Shown here piece after piece: positions 8,609-17,376 of a DNA stretch of 64,000 nucleotides. The stretch is from contig NZ_SMTG01000004.1 of the NCBI RefSeq assembly GCF_004358165.1, positions 1-64,000 on the forward strand, read 5' to 3'. Both the position numbers and the translations under genes were made by a program. The DNA comes from Luteimonas terrae (GTDB lineage Bacteria; Pseudomonadota; Gammaproteobacteria; Xanthomonadales; Xanthomonadaceae). The notes under the pieces are model-generated. The model ran no database searches. It was given only the letters and a program-made list of their open reading frames with translations, and was not told where the DNA came from. Within the stretch, counting starts at the first letter, position 1; every line of letters begins with the position of its first letter.

Positions 8609-10501
8609 ATGACCGGCATGCTCTCCACTGGCAGTTCCGCGCTGCTCGCGTTCCAGCGCTCGCTGGGCACGATCAGCCACAACGTCGCCAATTCCACGAC
8701 CGAGGGCTACAGCCGCCAACGGGTGGATCTGGCCGCGCGCGCGGGATCGCCGACTGCCGGTGGTGGCTACATCGGCCAGGGCGTGGATGTCGCGCGCCTG
8801 CAGCGCTTGGCCGACGGCCTGGTGTTCGGCCGCCAGATCGACAGCAGCGGCGAGGTGGGCCGCCTGTCCAGCCTGGCGTCGATGTCCAACCGCATCGACA
8901 CCCTGTTCTCCGACGGCTCCACGGGGCTGTCGCAGCCATTCAACGCGTTCTTCAACGCCAGTCGCGGCGTCGCGGCCGATTCGACCTCCACTTCCGCGCG
9001 CAGCGCCCTGCTGGCCGCGGCGCAGGCGCTGACCGCGCGCTGGAATTCGCTCGATACCCAGCTCGGCACGATCGAGGCGGAGACCGACGCCAGCCTGGTC
9101 GGCAAGATCGGCGACGCCAACCAATTGATGCGCGAGATCGCGAACCTCAACGCGTCGATCGCCGCCAGCGGCAACCTGGTCACGCCCGACATGCTCGACC
9201 AGCGCGATCTGCGCGTGGGCAAGTTGGCCGCGATCACCGGCGCCAGCGTGATCAAGGCCGACGACGGTTCGCTCAACGTGTTCACGCTGGGCGGCCAGCC
9301 GCTGGTGCTCGGTGCGAAAGCCTCGACGCTGACCACGGTGCAGGACGCCTATCACCCCGACCGCAAGCAGTTGGCGCTCGACACCGGCAACGGCACACCG
9401 GTGCGGCTGGCGGACAGCAACGTCTCCGGCGGGCTTGGCGGCATGCTCGAGTTCCGCAGCCGCGTGCTCGACCCGGCGCGCGCCGAACTCGGCCGGCTCG
9501 CCACCGTCATGGCCAGCGAGTTCAACGCCGCGCAGCGCGCCGGTGTGGACTATAACGGCGATGTCGGCACCGATCTCTTCACCTTTGCCCCGCCTCGGGT
9601 CGCCGGCAATGCCGCGAACACCGGCTCGGCCGCGTTCCTGACCGGCATCGCCAACGCCGGCGCGCTGACCGGACACGATGTGACGCTGCGCTTCGACGGC
9701 GCCGCCTGGACAGCGCAGCGTAGCGACACCGGCGCACCGGTGCCAATGAGCGGCAGCGGCACCGCGGCCGATCCATTCGTCGTCGACGGCGTGTCGCTGG
9801 TCATGAGCGGCAGCGCCGCCGCCGGCGACCGCTTCGCCCTGCGCCCGACCGCCGACGCGGCCGGCAGCCTGAAGCTCGCGATCACCGACCCGGCGAAGAT
9901 CGCCGCGGCCGGCGCGATGACCTCGACCGGCGACCTCGGCAATCTCGGCAACGCACGCGTCGCGTCCACCAGCGTCACCAATGCCGGCACATTCGCCGGT
10001 TTCAACGGCGCGACCATCGAATTCCTCGACAGCACCCAGTACACGGTCAATGGCGCCGGGCCGTTTGCGTGGACGCCGGGCAGTCCGATCAACGACCCGG
10101 ACGGTGCCTGGTCGATCACGCTCTCGGGCACGCCGTCGCCCGGTGACGGCTTCAGCCTCGGCCGCACGCCGGCGCGTTCGTCCAACAACGCAAATGCGCT
10201 GGCGTTCTCCGGCCTCGACACCGCCGGCACGCTCAACGGCGGCACGGTATCGCTGACGGTGGGCTTGAGCGAACTGGTCGCCAAGGCCGGCGTCGAAGCG
10301 CGCCATGCCTCGCTCGGTCTGGAAGCGCAGCAGGCCATCGACGCGCAGGTCACCGCCGAGCGCGAGTCGGTCAGCGGCGTGAACCTCGACGAGGAAGCCG
10401 CCAACCTGATGAAGTTCCAGCAGGCCTACCAGGCCGCCGCGCAGGTGCTCAAGACCGCCGACACGCTGTTCCAGACCCTGCTGGTTTCGGTCAGCCGCTA
10501 A
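8609..10501 (+). CDS. flgK: Hook-filament junction protein FlgK (HAP1)
   Basis: First hook-associated protein, 630 residues. The N-terminus has LLAFQRSLGTISHNVANSTTEGYSRQRVDL and the C-terminus has SVSGVNLDEEAANLMKFQQAYQAAAQVLKTAD, the paired D0 helices of the family. The middle is a variable, Gly/Ala/Thr-rich beta region of a typical size for Xanthomonads. An AAAGGA site precedes the ATG. It is followed ten bases later by flgL. Confidence 0.96.
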   Translation: MTGMLSTGSSALLAFQRSLGTISHNVANSTTEGYSRQRVDLAARAGSPTAGGGYIGQGVDVARLQRLADGLVFGRQIDSSGEVGRLSSLASMSNRIDTLFSDGSTGLSQPFNAFFNASRGVAADSTSTSARSALLAAAQALTARWNSLDTQLGTIEAETDASLVGKIGDANQLMREIANLNASIAASGNLVTPDMLDQRDLRVGKLAAITGASVIKADDGSLNVFTLGGQPLVLGAKASTLTTVQDAYHPDRKQLALDTGNGTPVRLADSNVSGGLGGMLEFRSRVLDPARAELGRLATVMASEFNAAQRAGVDYNGDVGTDLFTFAPPRVAGNAANTGSAAFLTGIANAGALTGHDVTLRFDGAAWTAQRSDTGAPVPMSGSGTAADPFVVDGVSLVMSGSAAAGDRFALRPTADAAGSLKLAITDPAKIAAAGAMTSTGDLGNLGNARVASTSVTNAGTFAGFNGATIEFLDSTQYTVNGAGPFAWTPGSPINDPDGAWSITLSGTPSPGDGFSLGRTPARSSNNANALAFSGLDTAGTLNGGTVSLTVGLSELVAKAGVEARHASLGLEAQQAIDAQVTAERESVSGVNLDEEAANLMKFQQAYQAAAQVLKTADTLFQTLLVSVSR

Positions 10502-10510
10502 GGAGATGCC

Positions 10511-11713
10511 ATGACGCTTCGACTCTCCACCGCCGGCATCCACCAGCAGGGCCTGTCGGCACTGCTGCGCCAGCAATCCAACGTCGCCCGCGCGCAGTTG
10601 GAACTGACCACCCAGCAGAAGCTGATCAATGCCGCCGACGATCCGTCGGGCATGGCCAACGCGAAGCGCCTGGAACATGCACTGTCGACGCTGGAACAAC
10701 AGGACAAGGATTCGGCGCTCGTCGAGCACCGGCTGCGTTCGCAGGAGCAGGCGCTGACCGATGTCGGCACGCAGCTCGATCGCGCGCGGCAGCTGACCGT
10801 GCAGGCCGGCAACGGCGCGCTGTCGGATGCCGACCGCGCGTCGATCGCGGGCGAGCTGCGGCAGATCCGCGAAGCCATCGTCGCCATCGGCAACCGCGAC
10901 GACGGCACCGGCAACAGACTCTTCGCCGGCTCGCGTGATGGCGTGTCGCCGTTCGTGGTCGATGCCAACGGCGGCGTCAGCTACATCGGCGACGACGGCC
11001 GCAACCAGGTCGAGGTCGCGCCGGGCCTGCGCATCCGCGACACCGATCCGGGCAGCGACCTGTTCCTGCGCGTGCGCACCGGCGACGGCCTGAGTCGCGC
11101 GACCGCGGGCACAGGCAACACCGGCAGTGGCGTCCTGGGGAGCGCGACGGTGACCGATACGGCCGCATGGGCCGGCCGCAGTCTGAGCGTGCATTTCACC
11201 GCGCCCGATACCTTCGAACTGCGCGACAGCGCCGGGGCCGTGGTCGCCAGCGGCCCGTACGTCGCCGGCAGCACGATCTCGGGCGGCGGCATCCAGATGA
11301 CGATCAGCGGCACGCCCGCGACCGGTGACAGTTTCACGATCGGCAAGGCGCCGACGCAGGACGTATTCGGCACGCTGGAGACGCTGGCGAATGCGCTCGA
11401 TGCACCGGCGATCACGGCCAGCGAAAAGGCCGCGCGCCAGAACGCGATCAACCGCGCACTCGGCGACGTCACCGCGGCGCAGGATCATTTCCTCTCGGCA
11501 CGCGCCGATACCGGCACGCGCCTCGCCGCACTCGACGACGCGACCGATGGCCGCGAGTCGTATGGCGTGAGCCTGGAGACGATGCTGTCGACCCTGCGCG
11601 ACGTGGACCCGACCGAAGCCGCCAGCCGGCTCGCCCTGCAGTCGACCGCGCTCGAGGCGGCGCAACGCACGCTGATCAAGGTGCAGCAGATGTCGATCTT
11701 CCAGTTGCTGTAA
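10511..11713 (+). CDS. flgL: Hook-filament junction protein FlgL (HAP3)
   Basis: Second junction protein, 400 residues. It is flagellin-like at both ends, with the N-terminal LINAADDPSGMANAKRLEHAL and a C-terminal helix ending in AQRTLIKVQQMSIFQLL. AAGGAG lies just upstream of the ATG. It is the last gene of flgFGHIJKL. The next 761 bases to fliC contain only repeats and the fliC promoter. Confidence 0.95.
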   Translation: MTLRLSTAGIHQQGLSALLRQQSNVARAQLELTTQQKLINAADDPSGMANAKRLEHALSTLEQQDKDSALVEHRLRSQEQALTDVGTQLDRARQLTVQAGNGALSDADRASIAGELRQIREAIVAIGNRDDGTGNRLFAGSRDGVSPFVVDANGGVSYIGDDGRNQVEVAPGLRIRDTDPGSDLFLRVRTGDGLSRATAGTGNTGSGVLGSATVTDTAAWAGRSLSVHFTAPDTFELRDSAGAVVASGPYVAGSTISGGGIQMTISGTPATGDSFTIGKAPTQDVFGTLETLANALDAPAITASEKAARQNAINRALGDVTAAQDHFLSARADTGTRLAALDDATDGRESYGVSLETMLSTLRDVDPTEAASRLALQSTALEAAQRTLIKVQQMSIFQLL

Positions 11714-11788
11714 GTGGTGCTCGGCTGCGGTCGGCCGTCGCTGCCAGCTGCGGATCGGCACCACGTCTCTTTTGGAACGCGTGACCGA

Positions 11789-11940
11789 CCCCTTCCCTCG
11801 CCTGTTGGGGAAGGGTGGATGGCGGCAGACCCTCACGTCAGTAATCAGTCGGTGCCGAGCAGACGCGTTGCCCGCGTCGAAGATGTCGAGGTCTGGCCCT
11901 TCGCCCCCACCCAACCCTCCCCCGCACGCGGGGGAGGGCC
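11789..11940. repeat. Palindromic repeat pair B(+)/A(-) after flgL
   Basis: A degenerate B copy (11789-11827, CCCCTTCCCTCGC/GGGGAAGGG) faces an A copy in reverse orientation (11903-11940, GCCCCCACCCAACCC then CTCCCCCGC/GCGGGGGAGG). No gene lies between them. The position, directly after an operon end, suggests a role in ending flgL transcription, but that is inference. Confidence 0.8.
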
Positions 11941-12113
11941 GTGAAGCATGCGCGGTCCTCCGCTCAATGCGCCGCACACATCGCCGCAGGAGCGCGCCTG
12001 CGGGGCGCCCAAGGCCAGTGCGCCAAGAGAATAGTTGGAGCGCGCGCGAGCGCACTCGCGCATCGCGTGACTTCGCGGGCGCCGCCCACCGCAGGCAGAA
12101 GTGTCGTCCGGAA

Positions 12114-12272
12114 GGGTGGGTCGAGCGCAGCGAAACCCATTACCCCGCTACCTTCGAGTCCGCACGCGCGTGAGAAACGTGCCCTCGGAAGCGCGAAGGT
12201 TGTTTTGGTCCACAGCGCCCGGCCCACCTCCGGCATGGCAACGATGGGTGTCGCTGCGCTTTATCCATCCTG
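12114..12272. repeat. Inverted pair of the GATGGGT...ACCCATC repeat family
   Basis: A + copy at 12114-12140 (GGGTGGGTCGAGCGCAGCG then AAACCCAT) and a - copy at 12242-12272 (CGATGGGTGTCGCTGCGCT then TTATCCATCC) lie about 100 bases apart. This family differs from the A/B palindromes and recurs at 31391/32228 and 63391/63451, always as an inverted pair. The sequence between the two copies shows no convincing gene. Confidence 0.75.
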
Positions 12273-12349
12273 CGAAGCTGCCTAGCACCTTCCCGCATCT
12301 GGAAACAGCCCTGTCCGGCATCCCGCGAAAGAATATTGCGCATCCGCCC

Positions 12350-12376
12350 TAAAGGATCTTCCGGGGGTGCCGTTAT
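12350..12376 (+). promoter_or_regulatory. Sigma-28 (FliA) promoter of fliC
   Basis: TAAAGGAT (12350-12357), an 11-base spacer and GCCGTTAT (12369-12376) match the flagellar sigma-28 consensus TAAAGTTT-N11-GCCGATAA in both boxes and spacing. Transcription would start a few bases past 12380, giving a leader of roughly 90 nt that includes the AGGAG ribosome-binding site of fliC. The sigma factor is encoded by fliA at 39063. Confidence 0.85.
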
Positions 12377-12474
12377 CCATGTCAGCAGCGGCGAGGGCCA
12401 ATCCCGGCCAACACCCTGCGGAACCGGCAAAGGCCCACTCGTCGCCGCCGGACCTACCCTCCAGGAGAGCTTCC

Positions 12475-13305
12475 ATGTCCCAGATCATCAACACCAACGT
12501 GATGTCGCTCAACGCCCAGCGCAACCTGAGCGCGTCCGGCAACGACCTCGCCACCTCGCTGCAGCGCCTGTCCTCGGGCCTGCGCATCAACAGCGCCAAG
12601 GACGACGCCGCCGGCCTCGCCATCTCGCAGCGCATGACCACCCAGATCCGTGGCATGGACCAGGCCGCCCGCAATGCCAACGACGGCATCTCGCTGGCGC
12701 AGACCGCCGAAGGCGCACTGAGCACCATCGGCGACAACCTGCAGCGGATCCGTGAGCTGACTGTCCAGGCCGCAAACGGTACAAACTCGGCTGAAAATAG
12801 GGGCGCGATCCAGAAAGAGATCGATCAGCTCGGTGAAGAAATCACCCGCGTTCTTGGCAATACCACCTTCAACGGCGAGGCTCTTTTCCCGACAGCTGGC
12901 AAGACGTTCGCAATCCAAGTCGGTGCTAATGCGGGCGCGAATGACAAGATCGATATTGTGATCCCCCCAATCGCGATCACTGTGTCTGACTTTGACGTCG
13001 AGGCCACTGCCTTTGGTGCAGGTACTGGTGCTGCCACCACGATGACCGCAATTGACGATGCGCTCACGCTTGTGAACGAAGCTCGCGCCGATCTTGGTGC
13101 GGCGCAAAACCGCTTCAGCTCGGTCGTCTCGAACCTCTCGATCAACTCCGAGAACCTGTCGGCCGCCCGCAGCCGCATCCAGGACGCCGACTTCGCCAAG
13201 GAATCGGCTGCGCTGACCCGCAACCAGATCCTGCAGCAGGCCGGTACCGCGATGCTGGCCCAGGCCAACCAGAGCTCGCAGAACGTCCTCAGCCTGATCC
13301 GCTGA
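12475..13305 (+). CDS. fliC: Flagellin FliC (short form)
   Basis: Filament subunit. The conserved N-terminal D0/D1 region (MSQIINTNVMSLNAQRNL, then LSSGLRINSAKDDAAGLAIS) and the C-terminal D1/D0 region (ARSRIQDADFAKESAALTRN, ending NVLSLIR) are intact. At 276 residues it is much shorter than the roughly 400-residue flagellins of Xanthomonas and lacks most of the D2/D3 domain. Codons in about 12780-13110 (residues 102-212) are richer in A/T endings, with AAT, AGG, GTT and CTT, than either flank, which suggests a recombined centre. The ATG follows AGGAG. Confidence 0.97.
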   Translation: MSQIINTNVMSLNAQRNLSASGNDLATSLQRLSSGLRINSAKDDAAGLAISQRMTTQIRGMDQAARNANDGISLAQTAEGALSTIGDNLQRIRELTVQAANGTNSAENRGAIQKEIDQLGEEITRVLGNTTFNGEALFPTAGKTFAIQVGANAGANDKIDIVIPPIAITVSDFDVEATAFGAGTGAATTMTAIDDALTLVNEARADLGAAQNRFSSVVSNLSINSENLSAARSRIQDADFAKESAALTRNQILQQAGTAMLAQANQSSQNVLSLIR

Positions 13306-13314
13306 TTGCAACAC

Positions 13315-13380
13315 CGGGGCGTGGCCATCACCACGCCCCGTTCCGCTGCGGCTTCGACACCGAGGCCGCAGCGGAACGGG
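13315..13380 (+). terminator. Two overlapping hairpins after fliC
   Basis: Hairpin 1 pairs 13315-13324 with 13331-13340 (ten perfect base pairs, loop CCATCA). Hairpin 2 pairs 13337-13352 with 13365-13380 (sixteen perfect base pairs, with a smaller TCG/CGA stem inside its loop). Bases 13337-13340 belong to both, so only one can form fully. There is no long T-run, so intrinsic termination is likely partial. The structure probably separates abundant fliC mRNA from fliD, and may protect the 3' end. Confidence 0.7.
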
Positions 13381-13509
13381 ACCACCGCTTCGATCCTTCG
13401 CAATTCCCGCACACGACACAAGGCCCGCCATGACCGCAGACCTCGCCATCGCCATGCAGCAGACCGCGCGTCCGGCATGCGCAGGCGTGCAGGTCGGAGG
13501 GACGCGCTG

Positions 13510-14844
13510 ATGGCACTGGGTGCAGTGGGCTCCGGCCTCGATCCGGCGACCACCGCCGTGCAGCTTGTCGCCGCCGAGCGCATGGTCGCCGACCAGCGCC
13601 ACGCGACGACCGAAACCAAGATCAAGGCCGAAGTCTCGGCCGTCGCCTCGCTGCGTTCGGCGATGACGGCCCTGCAGTCCGCGGTGCGCACCTTGTCGAC
13701 GCCCGCTTCGGGCCAGCCGCGCAGCATCGGCATGTCGGCGCCCAGCGGCTTCACCGCCACCGCAGCCTCCGGCGCACCGGTCGGGCAGTACCAGGTCGAA
13801 GTGAAACAGCTCGCCACAGCGCACAAGCTGGCCTCGGCCGGGCATGCGCCCGACGCGCGCTTCGGCGCCGGCACCCTGTCGATCTCGGCTGGCGAGCACA
13901 GCTTCGATGTCGAGATCGTCGACGGCAAGGACACGCTGGCCGATATCCGCGACGCCATCAATGCCAAGGCCGCCGGCAAGGGCGTACAGGCGAGTCTGGT
14001 GAACGGGGATGGCGGCACGCGCCTGGTGCTGACCGCGCTCGACGGCGGCACCGCGAATGCCGTGAGTGTCACCGCGACCGGTGCCACCGGTCTGACCGCT
14101 CTGGTGAGTGCCGACCCGCAGACCGGCACGACGACGCTGATCCCCGCGCAGGATGCGCAGATCGTCGTCGACGGCATCGCCCGCACCAGCGCGTCGAACA
14201 CCATCACCGATCTGCTGCCCGGGATCAGCTTCACCCTGACCGAGGCAAAACCCGGCACCACGGTGCAGATGGACGTCGCCATCGACGCCGAGGCGCAACT
14301 GACGGCGGTCAAGACCTTCGTCGAGAAATACAACGCCGCACTGAGCACCATCACCAGCCTGACGTCCTACAACGAGGTCACCAAGACTGGCGCCGCGCTC
14401 AACGGCGATTCGATGGTGCGCGGCCTGACCCGGCAGTTGCGCGACATGGTGGGCAGCGAAGTCACCATGCTCAAGGACATGGGCATCGAGATCGCGAAGG
14501 ACGGCAAGCTGACCCTGAAGGAAGACGACTTCAAGGTGGCCGTGGCCGCCGACCCTGCGCTGGTCACCAAGGCCTTCGGTACCGGCGACACGCTGGGCAC
14601 CAAGCTGGGCAAGCAGATGACCGACCTGCTGGCCTTCGACGGTCCGCTCAAGACGCGTGACGAAACGCTTACCCAGCGCACCAGACAGCTGACCCAGCAG
14701 CGCGAAGCGCTCGACCGCCGCATGTCGCTGGCCGAGGCGCGCTACAAGGCGCAGTTCGTTGCTCTGGATGCGATGGTTACCCAGCTTCAAAGCACCAGTA
14801 ACTTCCTGGCCCAGCAGCTGGCCACCTCGAAAAGCTCTTCGTGA
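13510..14844 (+). CDS. fliD: Filament cap protein FliD (HAP2)
   Basis: Cap that folds flagellin at the filament tip, 444 residues. N-terminal ALGAVGSGLDPATTAVQLVAAER and C-terminal LTQQREALDRRMSLAEARYKAQFVALDAMVTQLQ coiled-coil regions are typical of FliD, with the beta-rich D2/D3 domain between. The ATG at 13510 is preceded by GGAGGG and overlaps nothing upstream. Sequence between the fliC hairpins and this start has no clear sigma-54 or sigma-28 motif, so transcription may partly read through from fliC. Confidence 0.94.
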   Translation: MALGAVGSGLDPATTAVQLVAAERMVADQRHATTETKIKAEVSAVASLRSAMTALQSAVRTLSTPASGQPRSIGMSAPSGFTATAASGAPVGQYQVEVKQLATAHKLASAGHAPDARFGAGTLSISAGEHSFDVEIVDGKDTLADIRDAINAKAAGKGVQASLVNGDGGTRLVLTALDGGTANAVSVTATGATGLTALVSADPQTGTTTLIPAQDAQIVVDGIARTSASNTITDLLPGISFTLTEAKPGTTVQMDVAIDAEAQLTAVKTFVEKYNAALSTITSLTSYNEVTKTGAALNGDSMVRGLTRQLRDMVGSEVTMLKDMGIEIAKDGKLTLKEDDFKVAVAADPALVTKAFGTGDTLGTKLGKQMTDLLAFDGPLKTRDETLTQRTRQLTQQREALDRRMSLAEARYKAQFVALDAMVTQLQSTSNFLAQQLATSKSSS

Positions 14845-14852
14845 GAACCGCC

Positions 14853-15239
14853 ATGCACGCACGCAACTTCGCCAACCAGTACAAGCAGATGGGCGCCAGC
14901 AGTGCGGCGCTCGACGCCAGTCCGCACCAGCTCATCGCGATCATGCTGTCGACCGCGCGCGAGCGGATCCGTCTGGCCCTGGCCTGCCTGGAACGCGGCG
15001 ACGTGCCGCGCAAGGCGCACGCGATCACCGATGCCTGCGCGATCATCGGCGGACTCAACAGTTCGCTGAACCTCGAAGCCGGCGGCGAGATCGCCGACGG
15101 ACTGGCCGCGCTGTACGACTACTGCCAGCGCCGTCTGCTGGAAGCGAACCTCAACAACGACAGCTCGCCGTTGCGCGAGATCGATGACATCCTCGGCGAC
15201 ATCGAAGGCGCCTGGCGCCAGATCGCCCCGAAAGACTGA
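14853..15239 (+). CDS. fliS: Flagellin export chaperone FliS
   Basis: Cytosolic chaperone that binds the flagellin C-terminus before export. The 128-residue, all-helical product has the family blocks FANQYKQMGASSAALDASPHQ and ARERIRLALACLERGD. The ATG at 14853 is preferred. A GTG at 14841 overlapping the fliD stop is an alternative that adds four residues. The gene is tightly packed after fliD and three bases before the next gene. Confidence 0.92.
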   Translation: MHARNFANQYKQMGASSAALDASPHQLIAIMLSTARERIRLALACLERGDVPRKAHAITDACAIIGGLNSSLNLEAGGEIADGLAALYDYCQRRLLEANLNNDSSPLREIDDILGDIEGAWRQIAPKD

Positions 15240-15242
15240 GCC

Positions 15243-15551
15243 ATGGCCACCCAGCACCCCGCCCTCGACCGCGTGCCCGACCTGCCGGCCGATGCCGTGC
15301 GCGCCGCGATCGGTGCGGAGGACTGGGACACCGCCGCCGCGTTGCTTGAATCGCATCACGGCGAGATCGTTTTCGCCCTGTCGAAGGTCGACCTGAAGGT
15401 CAGCGCGCGCCAGCCGTGGCTGGATCTGCTGGCCGCGCACGATGGTCTGATCGGCGAACTGCGCGATGCGCGCGACGCCGCCTCGGCCGAACTCGCCCGC
15501 CTTGGCCAGGGTCGTCGCGGCGCCAACGCCTGGTTGCGGGAGCTCGCATGA
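15243..15551 (+). CDS. Small FliT-like flagellar chaperone candidate
   Basis: A 102-residue, largely helical, acidic protein with no signal peptide or membrane segment. Its size and its position between fliS and a PilZ gene correspond to FliT-type FliD chaperones in related clusters, but sequence identity with FliT is not obvious to me. It overlaps the next gene by four bases (ATGA), so the two are translationally coupled. A different flagellar accessory role is possible. Confidence 0.6.
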   Translation: MATQHPALDRVPDLPADAVRAAIGAEDWDTAAALLESHHGEIVFALSKVDLKVSARQPWLDLLAAHDGLIGELRDARDAASAELARLGQGRRGANAWLRELA

Positions 15552-16129
15552 GCACCGGCGCGCCGCTATCGCCTACGCAGGCGCACGAGGCGCTGTTCGG
15601 CGACATCCTCACCCTGCACGAAACCCGCGCGGCGACCTTCCTGCCCGGCGCGCTCGACGACGCCAGCCTGCAGCGCATCGCCCTGCAGGGCGAAGCCCTG
15701 CTGCGGGGCCTGGCCGTCATCGACGATGGGGCGCCGCGTGCCGACGACCCCGAGCATCCGGTCGACCCGGCCCTGCTGCGCATGGAAGCCAAGCTCGACG
15801 TGCTGACCCTGCTGATGACCGGCTTCGCCGCCTCGCAGGGCGCGCTGGATGCGCCGGTCGATCTCACCTGGTCGGCGCGAGGCGCCGAAGTGCTGGTGCA
15901 GGGCGCGTTCGCGATCGGCAGCGAAGGCACCTTCCGCATGGCCGCCAGCGAGTGGCTGCCGACGCCTCTGATGTTGCCGGCCAGTGTCATCGCCAGCGAA
16001 GCCGGCGACGGAAACGCGACGCGCGTCTGGCTGCGGTTCGGACCGCTGTCGCCTTCCATGGAAGACGCCCTCGAACGCCACGTGTTCCGCATCCACCGCC
16101 GCGAAGTGGCGGAAATTCGCCGGCGTTGA
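15548..16129 (+). CDS. PilZ-like domain protein of the flagellar cluster
   Basis: A 193-residue soluble protein. The N-terminal half (1-95) is helical. The C-terminal half (about 100-190) has a beta-barrel-like pattern including GAEVLVQGAF and FGPLSPSMEDALERHVFRIHRREVAEIRRR, as in PilZ-type flagellar proteins of Xanthomonads. The classical c-di-GMP motifs RxxxR and D/NxSxxG are not clearly present, so c-di-GMP binding is uncertain. It overlaps the FliT-like gene and lies next to regulators, consistent with motility control. Confidence 0.6.
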   Translation: MSTGAPLSPTQAHEALFGDILTLHETRAATFLPGALDDASLQRIALQGEALLRGLAVIDDGAPRADDPEHPVDPALLRMEAKLDVLTLLMTGFAASQGALDAPVDLTWSARGAEVLVQGAFAIGSEGTFRMAASEWLPTPLMLPASVIASEAGDGNATRVWLRFGPLSPSMEDALERHVFRIHRREVAEIRRR

Positions 16130-16219
16130 TCGCACATCCCGCGTGATGTCCAGCCTGTCGCGTGATCTTGATCTTCGTTAAGGTACAGATCGGGGACACA
16201 CGAGAACGGGGGCACGGAC

Positions 16220-16852
16220 GTGATTCGGGTACTGATCTGCGACGACCACGCGCTGGTGCGCGCGGGTGTTCGCCGTCTGCTCGAGGCAATGGACGGCGTT
16301 GAGGTGGTGGGGGAATCCGGCAATGCGGACGACGTGGTCATGCGCGCCCGCCAGGTCCTGCCGGACATCGTGGTGCTGGACCTGTCGTTGAAGGGGCGCA
16401 GCGGGTTCGACGCGCTGACCGAACTGCGGCAGGCGGTGCCCGAAAGCGCCGTGGTGATCCTGTCGATGCACGAGGACGTGCTGCACGTCCGTGAAGCGCT
16501 GTCACGCGGCGCGCTGTGCTACGTGGTCAAGGACGCACCGCCGGCGGAACTGGAGATCGGCCTGCGCGCCGCGTCCAGCGGCCGCACCTTCCTGAGCCCG
16601 CAGGTCTCCGCACCGCAGCTGCGCAGCTATCGCGCCGAGCGCGCGCCCGGCGATGTCGAGAATCTGCCGCGGCGGCAACGCGAGATCCTCAGCGCACTGG
16701 GCGCCGGCCGCAGCACCAAGCAGATCGCCGCGGACCTGGCGATCAGCGTCAAGACCGTCGAGACGCATCGCTCGCGGATGATGGAAGCCTTGGGCTGCCG
16801 GAACGCCGGCGAACTGCTGCGGATCGCGATGCGGCATCACGATCGGCCCTGA
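16220..16852 (+). CDS. NarL/FixJ-family response regulator
   Basis: A 210-residue regulator. An N-terminal receiver (1-120) has the acidic pair D8-D9, phosphoacceptor D54 in VVLDLSLKG, S82 and K104. The C-terminal LuxR-type helix-turn-helix (about 149-205) includes RQREILSALGAGRSTKQIA and VKTVETHRSRMMEALGC. It uses a GTG start at 16220. No kinase gene is adjacent; the only histidine kinase in the window (44180) is of the matching HisKA_3 class. Its location just before rpoN-fleQ suggests a role in flagellar regulation. Confidence 0.85.
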   Translation: MIRVLICDDHALVRAGVRRLLEAMDGVEVVGESGNADDVVMRARQVLPDIVVLDLSLKGRSGFDALTELRQAVPESAVVILSMHEDVLHVREALSRGALCYVVKDAPPAELEIGLRAASSGRTFLSPQVSAPQLRSYRAERAPGDVENLPRRQREILSALGAGRSTKQIAADLAISVKTVETHRSRMMEALGCRNAGELLRIAMRHHDRP

Positions 16853-17012
16853 GATCGAGTCGAGCCTTCGGATCTACGCGCGTCTGGCGCTGGCGCGTGA
16901 AACGGATGATCGTCGCGATCCCGACACCTCCGAAAATCGCGTGCGAGCACGCTTACACGGCGTGTCATGCGCGCTGGACGCCTCTGCAGAAGCTGGCGGA
17001 CAACGCTTGAAG

Positions 17013-17186
17013 CCCTCCCCCGCTCGCGGGGGAGGGTTGGGTGGGGGCGAACGGCCCGATCGCGTTGACGTCAGGCAGCAGACGAAGGCTGGCATGCCTC
17101 CGACACAGGCTGCCGCACGAGCCGTGCGCCTCGTCCAGCTGATCGTTTGCCCCCATCCCAGCCTTCCCCCGCATGCGGGGGAAGGC
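17013..17186. repeat. Palindromic repeat pair A(+)/B(-) upstream of rpoN
   Basis: Copy A(+) at 17013-17048 (CCCTCCCCCGC/GCGGGGGAGGG with TTGGGTGGGGGC) and copy B(-) at 17149-17186 (GCCCCCATCCCAGCC with CTTCCCCCGC/GCGGGGGAAGG) face each other with 100 bases between. They occupy the left part of the 735-base gap between the response regulator and rpoN; the right part holds promoter elements. No gene was seen in the gap. Confidence 0.85.
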
Positions 17187-17309
17187 GCGGTGCGCGAAAG
17201 CTGATGTCGTCGCTTTGTTAGGAAGAACCGGACGCCAGATGGCGCGACGGATTTCCCACACGTGCACCCGCGAAAATCGCGTTTGATGAGAATTTTCTGA
17301 CACCGGTCA

Positions 17310-17325
17310 CGGCACAGCTCTTGCC
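17310..17325 (+). promoter_or_regulatory. Sigma-54 promoter upstream of rpoN
   Basis: CGGCACA-N4-TTGCC with GG at 17311-17312 and GC at 17323-17324, ten bases apart. Transcription from about 17336 would give a leader of about 250 nt before the rpoN ATG at 17588. If used, it makes rpoN-fleQ dependent on their own products, a positive feedback loop. Confidence 0.65.
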
Positions 17326-17376
17326 ATGTGTCGCGGTCGCCGAGGCACGGTACGCAAATCACCCGAAAAACCGGTC

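Noticed and set aside
8396-12055. Very long minus-strand open frame (over 1200 codons) opposite flgJ-flgL
   Set aside because: It mirrors the codon structure of real + strand genes, is Arg/Ala/Gly-rich with no family resemblance, and is a known artefact of GC-rich DNA.
12140-12241. Possible small gene between the GATGGGT repeats upstream of fliC
   Set aside because: No frame with a ribosome-binding site or plausible composition.
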